Source: Casuarina equisetifolia
Taxonomy: Eukaryota > Streptophyta > Magnoliopsida > Fagales > Casuarinaceae
Assembly (NCBI GenBank): GCA_028551475.1
Contig: CM052354.1
Coordinates: 32,763,240-32,827,239 of the forward strand
DNA length: 64,000 bases
Direction: 5' to 3'
Shown: positions 23,190 through 33,460 of the stretch, piece by piece
Position numbering within the stretch: position 1 is the first letter of the stretch
Layout of the letters: each line of letters begins with the position of its first letter
Made by a program: the position numbers and the translations under genes
Notes under the pieces: generated by a model
Told to the model about the DNA's origin: nothing
Database searches by the model: none
Seen by the model: only the letters and a program-made list of their open reading frames with translations

Positions 23190-24711
23190 TATTAACGATG
23201 TGTATTACTCATTTATATCATTTTTAACATTGACATTCTTCATTTTTGATTTTAGTTGATTGAGCAAACTTTGATTGGTTGAAAAGAACCAAATATCCGT
23301 CAATTTATTTATTCATCCTAAGTTGTAAAGATCATATTCTTTTCAATGCAATATAGAAAGAGGGAATTCCATCTCCGATTGGTTTCCACTTTATTTTTGT
23401 TCTTCCTCAAAATTTACCACATGGAACTTGTTCTTTTCATCTTCATCTCTTATGGAGTTCGTATATTGGCCTTGAATGCTTTTTAATCAAGAGTTTAAGT
23501 TCTATTTCTAAAAGACTTTATTCAAAAGTTAGTTAATTTTTTTTTTTGTGTAGTTTTTGTTTTATACATACTCATCTACATACTAAATATTGGCAAATTC
23601 AAAGTCATTTAAAGCATTGGAGAGTTAACATAACTATTGATATCATATCAAAAGATGCAAACACTAATTTAAAGACTAACTCAATAATTAAAGAATTACA
23701 TTTTTAGTCAAGTTTTACTTTATTTTAGTGTGAAAACTTTTGATTTCACATTGGCTCTAAAAGATTCTTTTAACCTTCATTATTGTCTTTAGGTAGATAA
23801 TACACACAATAATTTGGTTTGTGAAAAAGAAAGACTTTGAAATGCTAATAAAAGATAACTATCATGAATAATTATCACAAGCATTTGATATTGCATTTAA
23901 GAAACGCTTGCACCATTTGTTTAATGTCATCAAATATGAACGCAGCATAATGAACATTTTTGTATGGACATGGTTGGGTAGAGCCATGTGAGTCTTGCGG
24001 AATCTTGACTCTTTATTCAACCAATGCATAAGAAATCCCAACGTGTGGAACTAAACAAAAATCTTTGCTTTATTAAAGAAGAACCCATGTCCCACGCTTC
24101 GGCATTATCATAATCGCATCTACTCTAACATCCACTATAATTATTGCTTCACCTTCCCGCGGCTGACATGACACAACCATAAGGACATGGAGTGATAAGA
24201 CAACCCAATAAGTTTTAAGGGATTCAAAGAAATAGCTTTACAGAAAACGGGGAATTTAAGAAAAGCATAACACAACTTTACCTTCTTTTTCCCTAAAAAA
24301 AAACAACATGAAAGCAAAATATAATTAGATAAATGACCAATTGTGAGCTTTAAATAGAAACTAGTCATATTTTTGTGATAGAAGTTGGTGTATGCGACTC
24401 CTATTGTTAATTTATTGATTTGTTATTCTTCTTGACTGAAAATATGCTTCTTTCGTTACAGCTAAGAAGAACAACAAATCAATGAATTAGTTTTGAAGTT
24501 GTCTAATAAAGTTGAGCTTTGGGATTCTCTAATAAATTTATTTAATACACTTAAAACGAATTTTAAGCAAAGACTGTGTTCATTGAATGTTGGGTGTGGC
24601 GTTCACATTTTGCACATGCAAGATACACAATGGCCCACTGTGTCAAACCATATCAGGGCCAGCCTGCAGTGTTGGCACCCACTTCGACGGCTATTTTCTT
24701 TCACCCACCCC

Positions 24712-24719
24712 TATATAAT
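24712..24719 (+). promoter_or_regulatory. TATA box of microprotein gene A2
   Basis: TATATAAT 127 bp upstream of the ATG at 24839, at the position equivalent to 20837 in unit 1. Confidence 0.6.
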
Positions 24720-24770
24720 GTATGTCAGGGTCCAACCTTTCAGGCCACACCAGCTAACCACTATCAGGAG

Positions 24771-24798
24771 ACTCATCACTCATCACTCATCACTCATC
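24771..24798 (+). repeat. 7-bp tandem repeat (ACTCATC x4) in the leader of A2
   Basis: Four perfect ACTCATC units lie between the TATA box and the ATG. Gene A1 has a single such unit at the same place (about 20902), so the array expanded after duplication. Confidence 0.8.
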
Positions 24799-24838
24799 AG
24801 TTGAATCTACGGGACGATCAGGGAAAAGAAGAAGTAAG

Positions 24839-25015
24839 ATGGCAGGTGGTAGCGGTGCTTCGATGAACGGTGCAAGCTTCTCTCGGGAGCTTCCTGGCCG
24901 GCCGATCCCCAAGAGGGGTCAGGTGAAGGTGGCTATAGTGGTGGGATTGGCTCACTCTCTTGCTTCCATCTTCTCGCCCAGCAGCCGGCGTTCCGGTGGT
25001 CATTTCTCCGATTAG
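24839..25015 (+). CDS. Small uncharacterised plant protein, 58 residues (family member A2)
   Basis: Single-exon frame with exactly the length of A1. Residues 20-30 are GRPIPKRGQVK, then VAIVVGLAHSLASIFS and a tail ending GGHFSD. The C-terminal halves of A1 and A2 are nearly identical while residues 4-19 differ, so the conserved part is the RGQVK motif plus the following hydrophobic segment. Many of the base differences in the shared core are silent or conservative. It lies in unit 2 of the duplication with its own TATA box and an expanded 7-bp leader repeat. Function unknown. Confidence 0.7.
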   Translation: MAGGSGASMNGASFSRELPGRPIPKRGQVKVAIVVGLAHSLASIFSPSSRRSGGHFSD

Positions 25016-25719
25016 ACGCCGGAAAGCCCAAGTTTTTAAATAGGGATTAGATAGAAAGAGAGGGAATCATGTTCTTTTTCTCTGTTTCTAACGGGGGTGA
25101 GAGAGCGATTTGGGTGCTTTTGTACAAAGGAATCTCTTTGCATATAATGAAATACTTCTTTGTTTCTCCATTCAATCATGCTCGTCTTTGCCTCTACAAG
25201 TTGAGCTACTTAGATCTGCTTTTCAATTTTGAGCAATGTTTACTTTACGAGTGATTGCTGGAAAGTGAAAAAAGAGCAAAATAGGAACAGCCAATCCACT
25301 CAAATCCACTAAAAGTATACCTCAAAACCAAGTAGTTCTCTAAACTAAGAGTACATTTTTATGGTCGAGATTATGTCTAAACACTTAATTTGCTTCAAAA
25401 GAGAAAGACTTCCATGTGCATTAAAGGCATCCTTTCCAACTACTACCGTATTATAGAATATTGAATCGAGACATAAACTTAAATGGCAAATTTCTTCTAT
25501 TTATGTTGTATACTACAACTACTTTTTGTTTCTTTTGTCAGTCAAACTCTTCAAGAATGCTATGAACACATAGGTTTTTCTAATAAGTTATGAATCATTC
25601 AGGCTTTTCTAACATTACTTGACAAGAAGTATTCGTTTACATAGATTTTATTGCTCATCTTGAAAATGTTTAGATGGACAATTTACTTTTATCTACCCAA
25701 GTAAAACAATAGTTATTAA

Positions 25720-26250
25720 TAAAAAGTGAAATCATAATTGCTTGTCCTCACACCATTAACAAAACTAAATATGCACAACAGAAAAATCACATGTTGATTT
25801 AGTTTCTTGTCTTGAACTCTAGACTCATGCATGAATCCTAACTCTGCGGATTTGTAGTCGTACAGTAAAGGCTGTCCTGATTCGTACCATACAACAACAC
25901 TGACAAGAACTTGTTTCACAAAATGATGAACACAACAAACAGAGCCAGCCGCCATAATATCATAATCTCAATAATTGGATGCAAATCCAACTGCTTCAAA
26001 CACAATCTGGCACCGCTTAAACTTAAATGTGTTTTCAGAAGATGGGGAGAGTGCGTTGTACCGGCAGTTTCTGCAGCAAGATTCGGTGAACCCTACTGTG
26101 TTTGATGCTGTTGCTGCTTTTCATTATAAAAGTAGAAGCTACAGGATTCTACAACCACTAGTTTAAGCCCTGGTGGGTTCTGCACATTCAAAACCCACCT
26201 CCACCAGAGAAAAAGACGCTTCATTTGGCTGCACCCACCGAACCAGAGAA
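25720..26250 (+). repeat. Conserved downstream block, unit 2 copy
   Basis: Counterpart of 21590-22140. Here a frame is open from about 25975 to a TAG at 26164-26166 and includes LYRQFLQQDSVNP and FDAVAAFHYK. The unit 1 copy does not keep this frame, so coding function is doubtful, but the base-level similarity is strong. I do not recognise the peptide. Confidence 0.5.
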
Positions 26251-27000
26251 TGGTAGTTTTGACGACTTTAGCTCAGAACTAAGGTGGGCTGCAGCAGCCA
26301 TTTAGAGTTCGCTGGTTCAGGCATCTTTACTGTAAACAAAAGCAAAAGCAAGATGACAAAAGCCACCGCGGGCCACCGCGGTCACTGCCATCATAACCGC
26401 GTTTACTTGTGTAAACACAAATTGGCACGTTTTTCTGGATCATTCTTCGAAGAGTGAAAAACCTTATCTAAAGCTAAAGCCTCCCCCACGAGTCACCCCG
26501 CGCAGCATCCTCCTGTCCCCTTCTCCGATCCTCGTATATTGACCTAAATACCCACGCTGTCTATTATGAAAATCTCACACATATTCTCGGCTGTGTTCCT
26601 TGAGCTCAAAATTAGTATAGTATGTAAATAACAATGAAAATAAAAATTTTATATAAAAAATAAATAGTTATTAAGTAATGTTTAAATATATTTTTTTAAT
26701 TCTTAACTTAACTTTCTAGCTAAATTTTAAACTTATTTAATAAGTTGTAGGGATTTCTCCCAAAAAAAAAAAAGTTCTTTATCCCCAGCAAAGGACAAGC
26801 AAATACGTCGGGTAGTCCTTTCGAAAGTCAAGATCAAAGATTTGAATGGATTGAACAATGTAAGTGATAATTTCGGGTCAAATTGGAAAAAAAATAAAAT
26901 ACTGACAAGTGGGAACGCGACAACTGGCAAGGTCAAGATCGTCCTTCAAAAACCATGTGCAGAAACAAAATGGTAGTGACAATTCTTTGTTCCTTTGGCC

Positions 27001-27008
27001 TATATAAG
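27001..27008 (+). promoter_or_regulatory. TATA box of microprotein gene C2
   Basis: TATATAAG 171 bp upstream of the ATG at 27172. Confidence 0.55.
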
Positions 27009-27171
27009 CAAAGCAAATCAGCTGTAATATCCTACACCAACCGAACTCCTCAAAGCAAGATAGCCACCTTCAATCTTTCATAGCCAGCCGTCCCTTCTGT
27101 TCTTCCCTAGAGTGTGTAGAGGGCAACCCTTTTCATAATCCTTGAAGAGCTTTTGAGCAAAAGAAGAAGAG

Positions 27172-27342
27172 ATGGCCTGTGCAAGGGGGGAAGTCATTTA
27201 TGCAGGTAGCTTTTCTAGCCGTCTCATCCCCAAGAGGGGGCAGGTCAAGATGGCTATAGTGTTGGGCTTGGTTCACACCGTCTCTTCTATCTTCTCTCTT
27301 AGTAGCCGTCCTAGACGGTCTGGTGGTGCTTGCATCTCATGA
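27172..27342 (+). CDS. Small uncharacterised plant protein, 56 residues (family member C2)
   Basis: Single-exon frame, ATG at 27172 and TGA at 27340-27342. Residues 18-27 read LIPKRGQVKM, then AIVLGLVHTVSSIFS and a basic Ser/Arg tail (SRPRRSGG). It is clearly related to A1 and A2 through the PKRGQVK core and the following hydrophobic segment, but its N-terminus differs (MACARGEVIY). Its truncated sister is at 23139. The leader and promoter carry a TATATAAG. Function unknown. The three genes together define the family as a short basic motif followed by about 16 mostly hydrophobic residues. Confidence 0.7.
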   Translation: MACARGEVIYAGSFSSRLIPKRGQVKMAIVLGLVHTVSSIFSLSSRPRRSGGACIS

Positions 27343-27349
27343 TTCAGCC

Positions 27350-27945
27350 GGCTGAGCCAACTTCGAGTGGTTGAAGAGAGATAGATTTTGTTCATGTAAC
27401 TTTTGCAGAAGAGGCTGTACAATTTTTCGAGTTTTTTGTATGGAATTTGTTATTCTCTTTTCCATCTCTTGTAATGTTCATATCTTCGCTCCCAGTGCTT
27501 GTTGATCAAGGATTTTGGTTGTTAATGTTCATGTTTAGCTCTTTCGCCAGCCTACCATGCAAAAAGCCAACCGTCTGCCGCCTCTGGAGACGGACAGAGA
27601 AAATTTTGTCTTTTGATCATACTTTGAATGTGAAAGATGATTGCATACATGAATTGGTTTTTTTCCCTTTTCGTCATTCCTCTCTGCTAAAAGTAAACCT
27701 GGAAGCTCGATCTTGATTTGAATGTGAAAGATAATTGAAATCTCTGTGGTTCTAAACGCGACCATCTTCACAGATTGAATCGATGTGAATATATATGTGT
27801 TGTAACACCATTTTTCTTTTTTCTTTTTTTTTCTTCTACAACAAAACTGGTAGGAAGGTGAAAACTAAAATTGAATGCTTTAACGTTTGAGGAATACAGG
27901 GATTGTGGTAATCAGCTTAATCCTAAAACTGTTTAACGAAGAGCT
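27350..27945. other. Interval between the last microprotein gene and the NDA stop
   Basis: Contains the 3' region of C2 (about 27350-27500), a poly-T tract at 27810-27832, and presumably the 3' UTR of the minus-strand NDA gene. No further gene seen. Confidence 0.4.
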
Positions 27946-27946
27946 A

Positions 27947-30900
27947 TCAACCAATTCGAGAGTTGTCTCTGCCGAAGACCAGTGTTGTTGCCCAGTTCAC
28001 GGCCACATAGAACCTGTTCCTCCAACTGACAACACGCGTAAGATACGCTGATCGCCATATCAGCCAGCTGAGGAACCCTGCAAGAGATACCCCCTTTGCG
28101 TCCTGGCAATTTACAGAGTGGAAGAGCTTGTCAAAGAGATGTTATGAGATCCAAGCTAAGGCAAATACTGCATATTTTGGTAAACCATTTGATTACCTTT
28201 GATTGGCGTAGGTCCACAAGTGCCTTATACCGGCCTACCGATGCCATGCTTCCAAGATGTTTGTACACAAAAGGGTCTCCTAAGGGGATGTCTCTTGCTG
28301 TGAAAGCCTTGCCCCCATTCTGCTTTCCTATTTTGTTAAACATCTCTACCAGAAATTTACCTTCCCTTTCTGCAACCTGTTCACAGGAATTATGTTAACT
28401 TCAACTCCAAATGTTGTTTCCAGAGATAGCATTCACTTCTAATCCAGAGCTCTATTGAAACCAATATCAAAATTCTTCTCAGGGGGTTTAACTCTAAAAG
28501 CTATACCATCTGTATCAGCATTGAATGAACATCATAATATTCAATATAGTCTAGTTGTTTTCCTACAGTGAACCTTTGATGCTGCGTTTCTAAATAATTA
28601 AGTTGGCCAAGCAAGTGCTTCGGTTGTTCACATTATTGATGCTTAAGATATAGCAGTTCTTCAATGACTATGGATTTCAAAATAACCCAATATGTTGGAT
28701 AGTAAGTTGTTGGTTCCCTTCCCTAGAAAAGGCCACTTTCAGAAGATAGCCATGGACCTTGTGTTATACTCTACTCCCAAGTTCTGCTTTGTCTCTGCTT
28801 TTACAGATTACAGGGAAGTTTTACGCAGTTTCAAAAAGCAGAAGGAAAACAAACTTGAAAAAATGGAGAACGTAATGAAGGTTGAAAAGAATCCAACCTG
28901 AGCTAAAGCTGGAAGAACTGGCTTCCCTGTTTCTTCAAGAAAACCAGCACAATCTCCAAGTGCAAATACATCTTCCACAGAGGGAACCCGCAACCATTGG
29001 TCAACACCAATCCTGTAACACTCGATAACATGAATTGATAACCTCAACAATTAATAGAAAAGCAAAGTTTCTGACTTCTCATGCATATACCTTCCGCCTG
29101 GAGACTTGGGAAGATTTAGTGACTTCACAAAGTTGGAAGGACCAACGCCAGTAGACCAGACCAAGAGGCCATAAGGAACATCAGTTCCATCACTAAGAAC
29201 TATCTTCTTGGAATGCACCTCTTTCACAACACCTCGCATAAGTCGAACACCACACTGTCATAGAAGTTGCAGAATGTGAGAGATAGTCCCTGAGTTCTGT
29301 GAAGAAAAAACATCCTTAACATGTAACACCACAAAATGATTCACCTTGGTTAGGTGTTTTGTTGCATATTGACGTAGCCCGACATCAAAGGATGACAAAA
29401 TCTCATTCGCCTGTTTAAGTAAGAGGATGAAAGATGAACACTCGGTTCCAATATAATTTCAACTTCCCAGATGAGATTAGTTCAAAAATTTGAAAAGCAA
29501 ATACATAAAGGAACCTCTATGAGGGTGACTTTGACATAATCCTTCACATGAGTATACCGCTCACGAACATCTCTCATTATGAAATCACTCAATTCACCAC
29601 TAAACTCCACTCCTGTTGGGCCACCTCCAATAACAACACAGTGTAATAGTCGTTTCTTCTCTTCCTCTGATATGCCTGTAAGAGTAAATTATACATTCAA
29701 ACTCCAAACTTAGTCCCTTCGCTTGGAACATTTAGATCTACTTCAGCCACAAACAGAAACCTTCAAGAGGTCAAAAGATAGGGATGAAAAATTAATGCTT
29801 ACCGGGGTTTTCAGAGAGCATCAAGTTCAAGAGAAGTTTCTTCCTTATTTCTTGAGCATGCTTTACTTCACGAAGGAAATATGCATGTTCGTACACTCCC
29901 TTGATTCCAAAAGTCAAGGGTTCGGCTCCAGCAGCAATGACAAGCTTGTCATATGCAACTTTAAACTGGTAAGGCTCACTAGGTAATCCACCATTGGTAA
30001 CAGACTCACAGTACACCTGATTATATAAACGAACAGGATTAAATTATTTGTTATAATGAACTCAGAATGTGATATAACATGGAGAGATCCCTCTTCTATG
30101 TTCTCCACCATAGTTGGAAAGATCGAAGTGCAGAATTCAATGATCAAATGGCTGTCAGGTTACAATTTGAGATAATCAAGTTTTGGCACAGAATTATAAA
30201 ACAAGCACTAATCCAAGTAGAAATGATATCTATGTCTCGTTGTACTTTTATTTATTTGTAGCTTCTGCAGCAATTAGAATTAAATCATTTGATTGGACAT
30301 TCATATTTGAAACAAAAACTACTCCGCTTATAACCTATTCATTTCTTCTATGCTATACGAAAATATGACTAGTTATATTCTTAGATGTCCCTCAAACCAA
30401 AAGGAAGAACAGAATAAAGAAAACAAAATCAAGGATAATAAACGATGTATTAAAGGAAGAACTAGAAAACTGAAAGGACATTTACTCACTTCATGTCTGT
30501 CGGTGTCAATGCCAAAGCAGGAAGCAAGATAGAAATAGGAATCGGGACTCTTTGCTAATGCTTTCTGCATCTGGATAACAGGTTCAGCTACAGAGCGGAA
30601 TTCCAGGGTTCCAACGCAAGTAGAAGCGAGTAAAGGGGTGAAAACCATGTGATTTCTCGGTGATATGCAAACAACATCATAAATATTGGTGTCTAGTCCC
30701 TTAATAAATCGACAAGCAGCCCACCCAGTACCAAGGACAACAACCCTTGGCTTTTCACCAGGCTTGGTTGCCTCCAGTCCTGCATATCTTGGCTGATCGT
30801 TCTCTGAATCAGACACCTCTGCAAGCATCTCTGCGGAACGAGATTGATAATGTGGGGTTACAGTTATTCCCCTGCTCCAAAAGCCCATGCTCTTCACCAT

Positions 30901-31071
30901 CTTCATGCTGTGCAAGTATGACATGTTGCTGTTTTCTCCGACATTTTCAAAGGAAGGCGTGGAACATTGAAATGGAGATGGTTTCTCGCAGAATGGATCG
31001 ACATTCTTGTGACTTCCCAAGGCGCTTCCTGGCCTTCTGAAGCCACTTCTAGCAACTCTTGCCAATGCCAT
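27947..31071 (-). CDS. NDA: Internal alternative NAD(P)H-ubiquinone oxidoreductase (type II NADH dehydrogenase, NDA type), mitochondrial
   Basis: A rotenone-insensitive, non-proton-pumping dehydrogenase on the matrix side of the inner mitochondrial membrane that passes electrons from NAD(P)H to ubiquinone through FAD. Minus-strand exons: 31071-30490, 30016-29803, 29675-29515, 29410-29345, 29254-29091, 29012-28898, 28376-28197 and 28102-27947. All introns are GT-AG, phases agree and no stop intervenes (545 residues). The FAD-binding motif [12 protein letters not shown] is near residues 111-122 and the NAD(P)H-binding motif [12 protein letters not shown] near 279-290; a later [10 protein letters not shown] is typical of the family. 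The N-terminus is basic and Ser-rich, like a mitochondrial presequence. There is no EF-hand insertion, which fits the internal NDA rather than the external NDB type. The ATG at 31069-31071 is chosen; upstream in-frame codons lack ATG. Confidence 0.93.
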
Positions 31072-31184
31072 GATCAAAGCACTGGTTATTACTTCAAGAC
31101 TTTATGGATTGAATCTGTACTGAAGGTGAAAAACATAAGCTTGCAAGATGCAACCAGTGCAGAATGAACATCAGAATGCAGAAC

Positions 31185-31192
31185 TATATATA
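31185..31192 (-). promoter_or_regulatory. TATA box of the NDA gene
   Basis: TATATATA (minus strand, within CTATATATAG) about 115 bp upstream of the NDA ATG at 31071. Confidence 0.6.
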
Positions 31193-31209
31193 GGTAGCTA
31201 ATTGGGAAA

Positions 31210-33455
31210 CTACAAACACGCGGAGAAGTAAAGACAATTTGTTAATTGGAGGACAGGTTCAACCAACGCATATTTTTCTGTTTTCTTATAACAACGATTC
31301 TTTCCAGATTACTTGGAAAGAACAAAACTAACATAGCGTTCATCAGCTGACGGCAGATACAAAGAGAAACCCCTAGTATAACTCTTAAAAGTGATCAAAA
31401 GACACCAAACAAGCTTCTACATCAAACATGAATTATTAAATAATAATGTCAACCTTTGAAAAACCGAAGTGTCCCTGAATCAACTGTTAATTTATTTCAA
31501 GAACCGTTCATGAAATTAACTGTTAATTTATTTTAAGAAAAGTAACAAAGAACCACGACGCCACGAAATTAAAAATGTATGGGGCATCCAATATTCACGG
31601 GCAGCATGTATGTACGCAGATGTTAGAAGGTCATGCGTAAAAATGCAACTTTGAAATAGACACAAAAAAAAAAAGGAAAAAAAAATTAATAGTTGAAAGA
31701 GAATTCACATTTTCAGACACCTGTGCCAACCAATGCACTTGAAGTAGCTGCTCTGATACGAAACAGAGAGCTAGACAAAAAGATCAAAAAGTCCCCTCAC
31801 AGATCATCACAGATACCAGTCATAAACACAGAGATATTAAACACGGCTTGGCATCAAATAAGAAAAGCTTCCAGCAACATTACAAGAAAAGGATTGGAAA
31901 AAGATATTCTATTTTCTTTTGGCACATCTATGAAGCCAAAACAAAGCAGCAGCAATGAAGCTGGACATGCAAGGGAGAATTTTCATAAAGGGAATAACAA
32001 ATAACAAGCTGAATAACGTAACCAATTAGATTACGAGGCTGACCAGCATTCTTTAAAAAGATCTAACACCTATGCATAAAAATAAAGAAGAAAAATAGTC
32101 TGCAAAAAAAAAAAAAAAGAAACAGCTGAACTGCACAATCACAAAGAATGACTTCGCAACTTCAAACGGACAAATCATGTTGAGCAAAACAACAAAAAGG
32201 GAAAATAAAATTGAGCTGTTCCACCATTGCACGCAGATATACCAAGCTAGGAGACGTTGCATATGAATCTCATCATTCAAAGCCAAAACGACAACTCTAA
32301 ATTAATGATAAGGAGAAAGAGGTTACCTTTCTGAGGTAGCAGAAGGTGCACGAACACTGCTTTTCTTTTCTGTTTTCGTCGCAGGTTTTCTTCAAGCGGT
32401 CCAGGAGTGTCGTGTGTGATGATGAAGGCTGGAGTCGGTGGCTGTATATACAAAGGCAAGAACGAATTGTTTTACATGTTTCTTTTATAGGTGAGAAAGG
32501 GTTTGTGTAGAACACTGTAAGAATGACACACAGGAATAAAATAGTGTAGAAAATCTCGGATTGACTTGTATGGCAAGAAAGTTGGAGAGTTCTAGGAAAG
32601 GCAACCCCATTTGATTATGCTGTCGTGTTAGTTGGCCAATGCTATGAAACCAAACACATTCCTAAGAAACAACATTAAAATAGAGAGAGACGACGTCGTT
32701 GGGTGCGTCAAAACCCTAGTCTTAAACCCTGCACGGGTTGAAGAACTTGATCATGGAAGATTTAACGGACAGAAAGCGCTCCCCCATGTTCCTGGCAGGT
32801 CCCAAACAGGTCATGGCGTGGGAAGCAATTTGCGCGATGTTAAAAGAAAGAAAAAAGAAGTAAAACGTGACGGCGACCAAGGGTTTCGTGTCAAAGGGGG
32901 TTGGTTGCTAGCTACGTTTTCCGGCGTCAAGTCAAATGCTGAACGGTGGATATGCCTTGCGCCTCCCAGGATCTTGGGGATCCTTTTTTTTTTTTGTGAT
33001 GCTGATTCTTTCTAGACTTTGGTTGTTGAACGAACTCGTGTTTTATTCAGTAGAGTTGCATTGCAGCTGCTGTTGAATTGCAGCCGTGGCCCACGGCTGG
33101 ACTGGCTCTGAGCATGCATGTGCTGGAGCTTGATTTAGGTTGACCACCCAATCAGGATTCAGATCCAAAATGGAAAGAGTGCAATCTCGGAGATGAATTT
33201 CATGAACATGGAAACGAGAAAGCTAAGGCGGATATTCCTTGTTATTTCTCAGATACCGTTCAGTACATTGTACAGTTTTTTTTATTCTACCTGTGGAAAG
33301 AAAACAAAGAAAGAATCTGACTAACTTACAGGATTAGTCAATAAATACAAACTAAATGCGGATAAATTAAGTCAAGTAGCAGTTGTTATTTGTTTTTATT
33401 GGTTACAGAAGCATAGGATGAAGGCTTAAATGGTTTTGAGTTAGTGGGTAGCAGG
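31210..33455. other. Intergenic interval, no supported gene
   Basis: Open frames occur on + at 31693-32004 and 32632-33015, and on - at about 32345-32460, but none resembles a known family; the one at 32632 begins at TTG. The minus-strand stretch ending in CAGAAAG followed by GTAACC at about 32330 could be a first or untranslated exon, with no partner exon seen. The distal part of 31200-31700 is presumably NDA promoter. Confidence 0.35.
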
Positions 33456-33460
33456 CTGCT

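Larger units (their letters stand above)
20130..23190 (+). repeat. Tandem segmental duplication, unit 1 (of about 3.9 kb period)
   Basis: Collinear matches to unit 2 (23920-27350): promoter block 20160-20400 vs 23930-24140 (shared GAATCTTGACTCTT, AAGAAATCCCAACGTG, TTTATTAAAGAAGAACCCATG); microprotein gene 20976 vs 24839; tail block 21590-22140 vs 25720-26250; second promoter and gene 22740-23190 vs 26770-27342. Gene-to-gene offsets are 3863 and 4033 bp, so one ancestral block holding two related small genes was duplicated head to tail. Confidence 0.75.
23920..27350 (+). repeat. Tandem segmental duplication, unit 2
   Basis: Second unit of the block described at 20130-23190. Here both small genes (24839 and 27172) are intact, and both have TATA boxes. 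Confidence 0.75.

Noticed and set aside
31693..32004. 103-codon + frame upstream of the NDA gene
   Set aside because: Basic, compositionally biased text with no family resemblance and no promoter or exon context.
32632..33015. 127-codon + frame in the NDA-nuclease spacer
   Set aside because: Begins at TTG, contains low-complexity stretches, has no recognisable domain and no splice partners.
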